64,000 nucleotides of DNA from Clostridium thermarum. Its GTDB lineage: Bacteria; Bacillota; Clostridia; Clostridiales; Clostridiaceae. The notes beneath the pieces are model-generated. The model searched no databases. It saw nothing but the letters and a program-made list of their open reading frames with translations, and was not told the DNA's origin. Both the position numbers and the translations under genes were made by a program. Where the stretch lies: assembly GCF_006351925.1 (NCBI RefSeq), contig NZ_CP040924.1, positions 428,501-492,500 on the forward strand, given 5' to 3'. Of this stretch, positions 19,970 to 27,826 are shown piece after piece (within the stretch, counting starts at the first letter, position 1; every line of letters begins with the position of its first letter).

Positions 19970-20545
19970 ATGAGAAAAAAAGATGATGAAAAACAACAGA
20001 ATATAAAAAGAGCCGTCATAAAACTCATATTGGAAGAAGGTTTTCAGGGAACCTCTATTTCAAAAATTGCAAAGGTTGCAGGGGTATCTCCGGCCACGGT
20101 ATATGTATATTATGAAAATAAAGACATGATGCTGCAGGATATATATCGGGAATACTCCGAAGAAGTGTTTTTTTATTTACTCAGCAAGGTATCCGGTGAA
20201 ATGGACGGAAGCCAGCTCCTTGAGGCGTTGATCCGCAGCTACTATGCTTACATCCATGAGCATGAGGATATATATCATTTTGTTGAACAATTCTCCAGCT
20301 GCCCGGCACTGGTCAATCATTGTGAGGGGAAAAAGGGAGTTCACAATATATATAGGCTATTTGATGATATGAAGAGAAGAGGTTGCCTAAAGGATTATAG
20401 CAACGAAACTCTCTTGGCGATTATTTTTTCACCTATAAAGGCAATATCAAACAACCCTTGCAGTGATGAAATAGGGAAAGATAGAATGCTTCAAGAGGCA
20501 ATTGAAATAATACAAGCTGCTCTGTTAAATAAAACTGATAATTGA
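19970..20545 (+). CDS. TetR-family regulator heading the lon operon
   Basis: The protein has 191 residues with an N-terminal TetR HTH (GFQGTSISKIAKVAGVSPATVYVYYENKDMMLQ, about 24-56) and a helical C-terminal domain with several cysteines. AGAGGTGAG precedes the start. The gene is preceded by a promoter with a perfect operator and followed 27 bases later by lon on the same strand. It probably represses itself and lon and responds to an unknown ligand. A dedicated TetR regulator for lon is uncommon; heat-shock repressors are more usual. Confidence 0.9.
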   Translation: MRKKDDEKQQNIKRAVIKLILEEGFQGTSISKIAKVAGVSPATVYVYYENKDMMLQDIYREYSEEVFFYLLSKVSGEMDGSQLLEALIRSYYAYIHEHEDIYHFVEQFSSCPALVNHCEGKKGVHNIYRLFDDMKRRGCLKDYSNETLLAIIFSPIKAISNNPCSDEIGKDRMLQEAIEIIQAALLNKTDN

Positions 20546-20572
20546 AAAACCGTTATAGAAAGGAAGGAATTA

Positions 20573-22927
20573 ATGATAGGGATATTAGATTTTGATATAA
20601 AAAGATTGGTCATTCCGGTATCAGATGGCGTTTTGCTGCCGGGAATGGTTGAAACCCTAAGACTAAATAGTCTTAATGAAGTTGAGTTGGAGCACCTCCA
20701 GGAGGAAAGCCCAGTTTGCATAGCCCTGCAGCTAAAACAAAACTTTAACAGTAAGAATCTTACGGAAGCCGACTTCAATGATGTTGGGGTTTTATTTGAA
20801 GTAAATCAAATGCAAAGAGAGGATGGTATCTATAAAATAAACATTACTGTCCTGGACCGTATAGAGATTAAAAAGTTGGAAATCAGTACAGAAGCCGTTT
20901 TTGGTGAATACGAAATAGCTTCAGATATCATGGATATGACAGAAGAAGAGAAAGAAAATGTACTCGATCAAATGAAAAATGCCATCAGGGAAATCAGCTC
21001 TTACTTTAAAGGTGCCCAACCTTTTATGCAGGTAATTGATGACATTTATGATTTAAATAAGCTTGTTGGCATGGTATCACAATATATGAGGCTTACAAGA
21101 GAAGAAAAATATGAGCTCCTTTATATACAGTCCATAAAGGATAGGGCCTTGAAATTCGCTGACTACCTGGTAAAGCATAGGGAACATGTAAAGCTGCAGG
21201 TTGAATTGGCAGAGAAGTTCAACGAAAAGTCCAATAAAAATTATAGGGAACAAGTATTGAGAGAGCATATGAAAATTATCCAGAAGGAACTCAACGAGGG
21301 CAGTGGCACGGGAAATAAGAAGGACTACCGCCAAAGAATAGAAGAAGCCCAAATGCCTGAGGAAATTAAAGCAATCGCCCTAGAAGAATTGGCTAAGTTG
21401 GAGAGTCAGAGTCCAAGCAGCTCAGATTATAACATCATCAGAAACTATCTGGACCTACTGGTTGCTCTTCCCTGGAAAACGCCGGAAGTGAAGGAGATAG
21501 ACATTGCAGAAGCCAGAAGAATACTAAATGAGCAGCACTACGGATTGGACAAGGTTAAGGAAAGAATTCTTCAACACTTGGCTGTTATGAAGCTGAAGAA
21601 GGACAAGAAAGGATCCATCCTATTACTTGTTGGACCCCCAGGGGTCGGTAAGACAAGCTTAGGAAAGAGCATTGCAGATGCCTTAGCCAGAAAGTATATC
21701 CGTCTAAGTCTGGGTGGTATCAGAGATGAGGCTGAAATAAGAGGCCACAGAAGAACCTATGTGGGTGCAATGCCTGGAAGAATTATTCAAACCATAAAGA
21801 AAGCAGGCGCAAAGAATCCGGTTTTGATTCTGGATGAAGTAGACAAGCTGATGAGCGGCCACAACGGCGACCCTGCCAGTGCCCTGCTGGAGGTATTGGA
21901 TCCGGAGCAAAACAGTACCTTCACAGACCACTATTTAGATGCACCATATGATCTATCTGAAGTTTTCTTTGTTGCCACAGCCAATTCCCTTGACACCATA
22001 CCAAGACCTCTATTGGACAGAATGGAAGTAATACAGATATCCAGCTATACCGGAACGGAAAAGTTCCATATAGGAAAAAATCATTTAATACCTGAAATTA
22101 TTGATGAACATGGATTGACCTCAGACCAATTAATCATAGAGGACGAAGCCCTTCAAAAGATAATAGATGATTATACTGTGGAAGCAGGAGTGAGAGGCCT
22201 TAAGAAGCAGCTAGCGGCAGTTACAAGGGTTGCTGCGGAAAAGATAGTTTCAAATACCGTGGAAGTACCTTATGTTATCACTGCTGCAACGCTTGAAGAT
22301 ATCTTGGGCAAGAAAGTTTCAAGATACAACAAGGTAAAAGAAGTAAATCCACCGGGAGTAGTAACAGGATTAGCTTGGACGCCTGTTGGCGGTGAAATAT
22401 TATTTATCGAAGTTACAGACATGCCTGGAAATGGACAAATCATCCTAACCGGTAAGCTGGGCGAAGTGATGAAGGAATCTGCAAGAATTTCCCTAAGCCT
22501 GTTAAAGTCAAGGCTGGCGGCCAATAGCTTTAACTTTAAGGAGAAAGACCTCCACATCCACGTGCCTGCAGGAGCGACCCCTAAAGACGGTCCATCCGCC
22601 GGAATTGCCCTGACCACTGCCCTGGCTTCTCTGATAACGGGAATTTCCGTAGACTCAAAGCTGGCCATGACCGGTGAAATAACACTGAGAGGCTCAGTAC
22701 TTCCTATCGGAGGCCTTAAGGAAAAGTTATTTGGTGCCGTAAGGGCAGGAGTGAAAAAGGTTCTGATTCCGGCAGATAATGTGGCAGACCTTAAGGATGT
22801 ACCAAAGGAGATTGTGGACGAGTTAACCATAATACCTGTAGAGACCATAGAGGAAGTTTTGAGAGAGGCCCTTGGAATAAATATGCGGGACAGGGGGACG
22901 TTGTTTTTGTCCCGGGATTTCGTCTAA
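20573..22927 (+). CDS. lon: ATP-dependent Lon protease with a REP-encoded tail
   Basis: The protein has 784 residues: an N-terminal substrate-binding domain (1-200), helical linker, AAA+ module with Walker A GPPGVGKTS (about 355-363) and Walker B ILDEVDKL, and a C-terminal S16 protease. The catalytic dyad is S675 (KDGPSAG) and K718 (GGLKEKL), at the E. coli spacing of 43 residues. Lon degrades misfolded and regulatory proteins in the cytoplasm. The family ends near EEVLREALGI; here about 14 extra residues (MRDRGTLFLSRDFV) come mostly from a REP element at 22887-22913. The start is supported by GAAAGGAAGG. Confidence 0.95.
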   Translation: MIGILDFDIKRLVIPVSDGVLLPGMVETLRLNSLNEVELEHLQEESPVCIALQLKQNFNSKNLTEADFNDVGVLFEVNQMQREDGIYKINITVLDRIEIKKLEISTEAVFGEYEIASDIMDMTEEEKENVLDQMKNAIREISSYFKGAQPFMQVIDDIYDLNKLVGMVSQYMRLTREEKYELLYIQSIKDRALKFADYLVKHREHVKLQVELAEKFNEKSNKNYREQVLREHMKIIQKELNEGSGTGNKKDYRQRIEEAQMPEEIKAIALEELAKLESQSPSSSDYNIIRNYLDLLVALPWKTPEVKEIDIAEARRILNEQHYGLDKVKERILQHLAVMKLKKDKKGSILLLVGPPGVGKTSLGKSIADALARKYIRLSLGGIRDEAEIRGHRRTYVGAMPGRIIQTIKKAGAKNPVLILDEVDKLMSGHNGDPASALLEVLDPEQNSTFTDHYLDAPYDLSEVFFVATANSLDTIPRPLLDRMEVIQISSYTGTEKFHIGKNHLIPEIIDEHGLTSDQLIIEDEALQKIIDDYTVEAGVRGLKKQLAAVTRVAAEKIVSNTVEVPYVITAATLEDILGKKVSRYNKVKEVNPPGVVTGLAWTPVGGEILFIEVTDMPGNGQIILTGKLGEVMKESARISLSLLKSRLAANSFNFKEKDLHIHVPAGATPKDGPSAGIALTTALASLITGISVDSKLAMTGEITLRGSVLPIGGLKEKLFGAVRAGVKKVLIPADNVADLKDVPKEIVDELTIIPVETIEEVLREALGINMRDRGTLFLSRDFV
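22887..22913 (+). repeat. REP-like element, copy b (inside the lon 3' end)
   Basis: GGGAC-AGG-GGGACGTTGTTT-TT-GTCCC in coding orientation, translated as the end of Lon in the same phase as copy a is translated in the DeoR gene. Confidence 0.88.
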
Positions 22928-22932
22928 ACTTT

Positions 22933-22966
22933 AAAAGGCTGCATGACAAATTAACATGCGGCCTTT
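22933..22966 (+). terminator. Hairpin after lon
   Basis: AAAGGCTGCATG pairs with CATGCGGCCTTT (one wobble); the T run is poor. The same GGC(C/T)GCATG...CATGCGG(C/T)C sequence forms the terminator at 29098-29130. Confidence 0.6.
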
Positions 22967-23039
22967 GTGTTTTATGTTATAATATAAACTTTCTATATTA
23001 TAATATAAATATAGAAATATATGGGGAGAGGTATGTTTT

Positions 23040-23501
23040 ATGAAGTCCTTAATTATTTATTTTTCAAATTATAAAAACAATACTGAAAAGATAGCTAAGG
23101 TATTTGCTGAAAAAATCAATGCTGACTTGATAAACTTAAAAGGCTCCGGTGAAATTAAAATCGAGGATTATGACTTAATTGGATTTGGCTCCGGAGTTTA
23201 CAAGGAAGACCTGGCTCCACAACTATATAAATGGGTTGAAAAGATGAACTTGAAAGATAAAAAGGTCTTTGTATTTTCAACCAGTGGTGTTGGATTTACA
23301 TACTATAATAAGAAATTGATAAGGATTTTAAAGTCAAAAGGGGCAAGCTGCAAGGGAAGCTTTGCCTGTAAAGGAAGCTTTGTCAGCAGAGAATTCAGCG
23401 ATAAGAAAATCTTTGAATTTATGAGCAAGTTTGCAGAGGGGCATCCAAATTATAGGGACTATAGGAAGGCTGAAAAGTTCATTGATAAGGTAGTACAATA
23501 A
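23040..23501 (+). CDS. Flavodoxin-family protein
   Basis: The protein has 153 residues. The FMN-phosphate loop is the start YFSNYKNNTEKIAKVFAEKI, followed by DYDLIGFGSGVYKEDLAPQLYKW and VFVFSTSGVGFTYYNKKL, matching the flavodoxin fold of the type that lacks the long-chain loop. It probably carries electrons as an FMN protein in the cytoplasm. GGGGAGAGG precedes the start. It is monocistronic, between the lon hairpin and its own terminator; the partner is unknown. Confidence 0.85.
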   Translation: MKSLIIYFSNYKNNTEKIAKVFAEKINADLINLKGSGEIKIEDYDLIGFGSGVYKEDLAPQLYKWVEKMNLKDKKVFVFSTSGVGFTYYNKKLIRILKSKGASCKGSFACKGSFVSREFSDKKIFEFMSKFAEGHPNYRDYRKAEKFIDKVVQ

Positions 23502-23507
23502 TTCATT

Positions 23508-23552
23508 ATCCACATTAATGTAGAAAAAAGGGCATTAATGTGGATTTTTCTT
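23508..23552 (+). terminator. Intrinsic terminator after the flavodoxin gene
   Basis: ATCCACATTAATG (23508-23520) pairs perfectly with CATTAATGTGGAT (23533-23545), followed by a T-rich run. Confidence 0.88.
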
Positions 23553-23666
23553 TTTTTCTTGTGGATTATTTTAAAAGTATGTATAAAGGAAACTATTACT
23601 AGCATATAGAATAGTAAATTCAAGGTAGTGAATCTGAGAAAAATAAAAAGAGAAAGGAAATTCGAT

Positions 23667-24626
23667 ATGAGAACTATAGCAGTGATGACAAGTGGTGGAG
23701 ATGCACCGGGAATGAATGCAGCGATTAGAGCTGTAGTAAGAGTCGGACTGGATAAGGGGCTTAGGGTAAAGGGCGTACAGAGGGGCTATAAAGGCCTCAT
23801 AAACGGTGAGATTTTTGATATGAACAGGAGCGCAGTAGCTGAAATCATTCAAAAGGGCGGTACTATACTAAAAACTGCCAGCTGCGACGAGTTTAGAACG
23901 CAGGAAGCGCGGGAAAGGTCTGCTAATGTACTTAGACTATTTGGTATTGATGGCCTTGTGGTCATAGGAGGGGATGGGGCCTTTGCCGGAGCCTCACTGT
24001 TATCAAAGCTTGGGGTGGCAGCTGTTGCCATACCCGGCACCATCGACAATGATCTGGGATATACAGACTACACCATTGGCTTTGACACAGCCCTCAATAC
24101 TGTCATTGAAGCAATAAATAAGCTGAGAGATACAGCTAACTCTCATAACAGGGTAAGTATAGTGGAAGTTATGGGAAGAGGCTGTGGAGAAATTGCCCTT
24201 TATGGAGGTCTTGCCGGCGGGGCCGAAAGCATATTAATACCAGAAAAGGATTTTGATAAGAATGAAATATGCAAAAAGATCTTTCAAGGCAAGTCCAGGG
24301 GGAAGCTCCATCATCTGGTGTTAGTTGCGGAAGGAGTCTGCGATACAAATGAGCTTGCAAGAGAAATAGAAGAGATAACCGGTGTTGAGACCAGAACAAC
24401 TATCCTTGGCCATATCCAAAGGGGAGGAAACCCATCTGCCTTTGACAGGATCTTAGCTTCCAGAATGGGCGAGAGAGCCGTTGAGTTGTTAATGGAGGGT
24501 AAAACTTCAAGTGCAGTTGGTATAAAGAACGGAGAGATCATCGATATTGATATCGATGAAGCCCTAAGTATGCCAAGAATATTCAACGAGAAAATATACA
24601 ATATGATGAGGATACTGTCTTCGTAG
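23667..24626 (+). CDS. pfkA: ATP-dependent 6-phosphofructokinase
   Basis: From ATG 23667 (AAAGGAA upstream) the product has exactly 319 residues, the standard bacterial PfkA length; the frame is open 13 codons further up but has no RBS. Visible motifs are TSGGDAPGMNAAIRA (ATP site), PGTIDNDLGYTDYTIGFDTA (catalytic Asp region), EVMGRGCGEIAL and LGHIQRGGNPSAFDR (fructose-6-phosphate/effector sites). It commits fructose-6-phosphate to glycolysis. It appears monocistronic, and a paired REP element follows its stop by 9 bases. Confidence 0.97.
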   Translation: MRTIAVMTSGGDAPGMNAAIRAVVRVGLDKGLRVKGVQRGYKGLINGEIFDMNRSAVAEIIQKGGTILKTASCDEFRTQEARERSANVLRLFGIDGLVVIGGDGAFAGASLLSKLGVAAVAIPGTIDNDLGYTDYTIGFDTALNTVIEAINKLRDTANSHNRVSIVEVMGRGCGEIALYGGLAGGAESILIPEKDFDKNEICKKIFQGKSRGKLHHLVLVAEGVCDTNELAREIEEITGVETRTTILGHIQRGGNPSAFDRILASRMGERAVELLMEGKTSSAVGIKNGEIIDIDIDEALSMPRIFNEKIYNMMRILSS

Positions 24627-24635
24627 GGTGACAGG

Positions 24636-24692
24636 GGGACAAAGGGACGTTGTTTCTGTCCCATTGGGACAGAAACAACGTCCCTTTGTCCC
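24636..24692. repeat. Paired inverted REP-like elements, copies c1 and c2
   Basis: Two 27-bp copies (24636-24662 and 24666-24692) are exact reverse complements separated by ATT. The pair lies between the convergent pfkA and DUF4865 genes, about 10 bases from each stop. The transcript would form a 27-bp stem in either direction. Confidence 0.92.
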
Positions 24693-24705
24693 TACTCTAT
24701 GGCTT

Positions 24706-25245
24706 TTATCGCGAAATATGAAGTATGTCATAAATTGTCCCGCTTTCTGTTTTTACCTTATTTAAATCATCGATGAAGTAATAAGCGGTATATTTCCAAG
24801 AATCCGGATTATAGATAACTATGTATTCTGCATTTTCAATTTTCGGGAGATTTTCTTTCACCATATCCATGAATTTAGTTAGGCTTCTCTGCGGTGGTAT
24901 ATCCCTAGTAGTTTCGAATAAATATTTTATATCATTAATTTTACTTGTGGTTGTGTCAAGTAAGGGTACGCCAATGTTGACTTTTTGCCATCCGAAGGAA
25001 TTTAGAATATTGTCGTAGAATCCATTAAACAAGAACTTATTTAGGCCATTGGTATCCTTCCAAAGGTAGAGAGGGGAGTAACTGTTTTGCATGTTATTAT
25101 TTTTATCCTTTTCTGTTATTAAGTACAGCTTAAACTTTAAGCCCTCAAAGCCATCGGTTTTATGACTGTTATTTTTTACTCTGTCTTTGATGATGGTCAT
25201 GTCATAGTCGCTGGGCAGTGTAATTTTGTATTGGGATGCTATCAT
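24706..25245 (-). CDS. DUF4865 family protein
   Basis: The protein has 179 residues. It begins MIASQYKITLPSDYDMTIIKDRV and contains GLKFKLYLI, YSPLYLWKDTNGLNKFLFNGFYDNI and FGWQKVNIGVPL, the pattern of DUF4865 proteins, which resemble small mono-oxygenase (dimeric alpha-beta barrel) folds. No membrane or signal segment is present. The biochemical role is unknown. It is convergent to pfkA with the REP pair between, and divergent from the nucleotidyltransferase gene with another REP pair in the shared promoter region. Confidence 0.8.
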   Translation of the reverse strand: MIASQYKITLPSDYDMTIIKDRVKNNSHKTDGFEGLKFKLYLITEKDKNNNMQNSYSPLYLWKDTNGLNKFLFNGFYDNILNSFGWQKVNIGVPLLDTTTSKINDIKYLFETTRDIPPQRSLTKFMDMVKENLPKIENAEYIVIYNPDSWKYTAYYFIDDLNKVKTESGTIYDILHISR

Positions 25246-25307
25246 TTTTAATCACCTCATTTGAATTAATAGAGTGCTTGCAGATTACCTTATAAAAGTT
25301 TTTAATA

Positions 25308-25364
25308 GGGACAGAGGGACGTTGTTATTGTCTCTCTGGGACAATAACAACGTCCCTCTGTCCC
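25308..25364. repeat. Paired inverted REP-like elements, copies d1 and d2
   Basis: 27-bp arms at 25308-25334 and 25338-25364 with a 3-base spacer and one mismatch. The core has GTTGTTA instead of GTTGTTT in both arms, a compensatory change that keeps the stem. It lies between two divergent genes. Confidence 0.9.
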
Positions 25365-25411
25365 TTAAAAAGTGAAAAAACTACAGATACAGAGATTATA
25401 GAGGGAGGATT

Positions 25412-26410
25412 ATGATGGAGGCAATGATAAAGGATATATTAAGTGACAAGAAATATGAGTTCATCCATACCAATGAAAACTTGGGGAAGAATATTATCTA
25501 TTTGACGCTTTCCGGATCAATTGGCTATGGAACCAACATAGGACAAAGTGATATAGATCTGCGGGGAGTAGCTATTGAGAAAAAGGAAAATATATATGGT
25601 TTTCAGAACTTTGAACAGTTTGAGGATGGGAAAACAGACACTGTCATCTATTCACTGAAGAAGTTTGTGTCTTTGGCAATGAAAGGCAATCCCAATATAA
25701 TTGAGCAATTGGGAACTAGGGAGGACCATATCCTATACATAAATGAATATGGCAAAAGGCTTAGGGACAATAGGCAGCTTTTTCTTTCTAAAAGGATAAT
25801 ACACACCTTTGGAAACTATGCCACTGCCCAACTGCGAAGGTTGCAAAATGCACTAGCCAGAGATTGTTACCCTCAGGCTGAAAAAGAAAGGCATATATTA
25901 AATACACTAAACAGTCAAATGAAATACTTCTCAGATAGGTATACCAGCTTTCCGGAAGGAAGCATAAGGCTCAATATTGATAAATCAAACAAAGAGTCCA
26001 TGGATACAGAGATCTATATGGATATCCATATAGACAAGTATCCGGTAAGGGATTTTGTAAGTATATATTCTGAAATAAGCAATATAATCCGTGAATATGA
26101 GAAGCTCAACCACAGAAATAGGAAAAAAGGCGAGGACAAACTTTTCAAGCATGCAATGCACCTAATCAGGCTGCTTATTATGGGGGCTGAGATACTGGAA
26201 ACCCATGAGATAAATACCTACAGGGAAAAGGAACATGAATTACTTATGGACATTAGACAGGGGAAGTATTCCTACGAGGAGTTGTTTAAGATGGTGGAAG
26301 TATATGAGATGAAGTTCAGACAAGCTGCAGAGGCAACCACCTTAAGGGAGGAGCCTGATACGGCAAAAGCTGAACAGCTGCTGATATCTATTTATGAGGA
26401 TTACTTTTGA
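25412..26410 (+). CDS. DNA polymerase beta-superfamily nucleotidyltransferase
   Basis: The protein has 332 residues. The nucleotidyltransferase core is LSGSIGYGTNIGQSDIDLRGV (about 30-50), a GSxxxGT(x7)DxD motif. A helical region follows (SLKKFVSLAMKGNPNIIEQLG, later HAMHLIRLLIMGAEIL), as in YcgL/RlaP-like predicted nucleotidyltransferases (COG3541). These presumably transfer a nucleotide to an RNA or protein; the target is unknown. GAGGGAGGATT supports the start. It may be co-transcribed with the small gene at 26577. Confidence 0.83.
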   Translation: MMEAMIKDILSDKKYEFIHTNENLGKNIIYLTLSGSIGYGTNIGQSDIDLRGVAIEKKENIYGFQNFEQFEDGKTDTVIYSLKKFVSLAMKGNPNIIEQLGTREDHILYINEYGKRLRDNRQLFLSKRIIHTFGNYATAQLRRLQNALARDCYPQAEKERHILNTLNSQMKYFSDRYTSFPEGSIRLNIDKSNKESMDTEIYMDIHIDKYPVRDFVSIYSEISNIIREYEKLNHRNRKKGEDKLFKHAMHLIRLLIMGAEILETHEINTYREKEHELLMDIRQGKYSYEELFKMVEVYEMKFRQAAEATTLREEPDTAKAEQLLISIYEDYF

Positions 26411-26457
26411 GGTGCCGCCGCTAGTGAGGTGTCGCTGCTAGTGAGGTGTCGCTGCTA
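26407..26457. repeat. 17-bp tandem repeat (three units)
   Basis: GTGAGGTGTCGCTGCTA at 26424-26440 and 26441-26457, with a degenerate first unit at 26407-26423 that overlaps the stop codon of the nucleotidyltransferase gene. Confidence 0.8.
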
Positions 26458-26463
26458 GGGGGA

Positions 26464-26490
26464 GAGACAAGGGGACGTTGTTTTTGTCCC
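26464..26490 (+). repeat. REP-like element, copy e
   Basis: GAGAC-AAG-GGGACGTTGTTT-TT-GTCCC, one change in the first pentamer. It lies 53 bases after the nucleotidyltransferase stop, in coding orientation. Confidence 0.85.
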
Positions 26491-26576
26491 AGATAGAACT
26501 ACAACGCTCACCCTTTCGTATAAAGAATGGAGGATGGAAATAAGAGGTATCAAAGATAAGAAAGGTGAGGGATAAT

Positions 26577-26867
26577 ATGGAGTTAAAGCCCCAAACAGTG
26601 ATTAAAATGACGGTAACTAAGAAGAAAGGCTATTGCCCTATTTTTAGGGAAGGTGATGAAATAATCATAAAGAAACATTGCCTGGACATGGAAGTAAATG
26701 ACCTAAAGAAATATTGCTATGCTACATTGGCGGACATCTATCCTAAATACTATGCCTTAAGAAAGCAACCTGTCGGTTCAAAAGACCATTTTGCGTGCAG
26801 AGATAATGGGATAATTGAAATAGAGCTAGAGAGAATGGAAGATGAACTGTACGATTTTGAAAGATAG
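26577..26867 (+). CDS. TIGR04076-family small protein
   Basis: The start at ATG 26577 has AGGTGAGGG five bases upstream. The product has 96 residues with the family pattern VIKMTVTKKKGYCPIFREGDEIIIKK, several conserved cysteines (GYCP, KKHCLDM, KKYCYATLADIYPKYYALR, FACRDNG) and a closing IIEIELERM. The function is unknown; the cysteines could bind metal or redox partners. The stop codon TAG shares its G with the first base of REP copy f. Confidence 0.75.
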   Translation: MELKPQTVIKMTVTKKKGYCPIFREGDEIIIKKHCLDMEVNDLKKYCYATLADIYPKYYALRKQPVGSKDHFACRDNGIIEIELERMEDELYDFER

Positions 26868-26893
26868 GGACAAAGGGTTGTTGTTTTTGTCCC
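26867..26893 (+). repeat. REP-like element, copy f (left flank of the RAYT gene)
   Basis: GGGAC-AAA-GGGTTGTTGTTT-TT-GTCCC (AC to TT in the core). It begins at the last base of the preceding gene's stop codon. Confidence 0.85.
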
Positions 26894-26964
26894 GCTAAAA
26901 GAAGAATACTTTTTCGGAACCTGGCAATAATCACTAGATAAAAAGTAATTTTGAGGTGATTATT

Positions 26965-27723
26965 ATGCCGAGGCAGGCCAGAAAGTATAGTAAAAGTGGA
27001 ATATACCATATTATGGTACGAGGTATAAACAAGCAAAACATTTTTGAAGAAGATGAAGATAGAGAAAGATTTATAAAGACATTAAAATATTACAAAGAAA
27101 TAAGTAAGTACGAAATTTACGCATATTGTCTTATGACCAATCATGTGCACTTATTAATACGGGAAACTATGGAACCGATTTCTTTGATAATGCAAAGGAT
27201 CAATGGGAGTTATGGAATTTGGTACAATACAAAGTATGAGCGCTGTGGCTACTTATTTCAAGGTAGATTCAAGAGTGAGCCTGTGGAGGATAAGAGATAT
27301 TTCCAAACAGTATTCAGATATATTCATCAAAACCCGCTTAAGGCAAATTTGGTGAAGGATATCAAGGGGTGGAAGTGGAGCAGCCTTAATGAATATTACG
27401 ACAAAGTTTCATTCATAGATACTGATTATGTATTGGATATGTTCTCAGAAGATAAAGAAAGTGCACTGGAAAAGGTCAAGCACTATTTAAGTGAAGCCAA
27501 TGAAGATACCTGTATGGAATACGAGGAAAAACGGAAATTAACGGATGAAGAAATAATAAATTTCTTTATAAAACTGGGAATTAAAAATATAAGCGAATTA
27601 CAACAAAGCGAGAAGCTGAAGCGGGATGACATAATTAAAAAAGTAAAGGCCATAAAGGGAGTGACTGTAAGACAGTTGGCTCGAATTACCGGTATCTCCA
27701 GAAGTGTAATTGGAAGAATGTAA
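26965..27723 (+). CDS. REP-associated tyrosine transposase (RAYT, Y1/IS200-like)
   Basis: The start at ATG 26965 has GAGGTGAT seven bases upstream. The 252 residues open with PRQARKYSKSGIYHIMVRG. The HUH metal site is H60-V61-H62 (TNHVHLLI), and the probable catalytic tyrosine is Y119 (RYIHQNP). GWKWSS ends the nuclease domain. The last 50 residues are an added HTH (VTVRQLARITGISRSVIGRM). RAYTs nick single-stranded REP hairpins and are thought to spread them. The gene is flanked by inverted REP copies f and g, 72 bases before and 2 bases after it. Confidence 0.9.
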   Translation: MPRQARKYSKSGIYHIMVRGINKQNIFEEDEDRERFIKTLKYYKEISKYEIYAYCLMTNHVHLLIRETMEPISLIMQRINGSYGIWYNTKYERCGYLFQGRFKSEPVEDKRYFQTVFRYIHQNPLKANLVKDIKGWKWSSLNEYYDKVSFIDTDYVLDMFSEDKESALEKVKHYLSEANEDTCMEYEEKRKLTDEEIINFFIKLGIKNISELQQSEKLKRDDIIKKVKAIKGVTVRQLARITGISRSVIGRM

Positions 27724-27724
27724 T

Positions 27725-27751
27725 GGGACGGAAACAACGTCCCTTTGGCTC
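27725..27751 (-). repeat. REP-like element, copy g (right flank of the RAYT gene)
   Basis: Read on the minus strand: GAGCC-AAA-GGGACGTTGTTT-CC-GTCCC. It is inverted relative to copy f and starts 2 bases after the transposase stop. Confidence 0.85.
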
Positions 27752-27761
27752 AGAAAATGTA

Positions 27762-27806
27762 AGATGTGACTTGTGAGGTGGGTGGCACCTAGAGAGAGGG
27801 CGCCTC
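27762..27806. repeat. Intergenic repeat, copy 2 (AGATGTGACTTGTGAGGTGG family)
   Basis: 27762-27781 is identical to 11300-11319. AGGTG-GGTGG-CACCT follows as a small palindrome. Confidence 0.7.
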
Positions 27807-27826
27807 GCCATAAAGGAGGAGTATAA

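Noticed and set aside
24636..24692. Paired REP read as the pfkA rho-independent terminator
   Set aside because: The stem is long but has no T run on either strand and the same sequence occurs elsewhere at non-terminator positions; it may still influence transcript ends.
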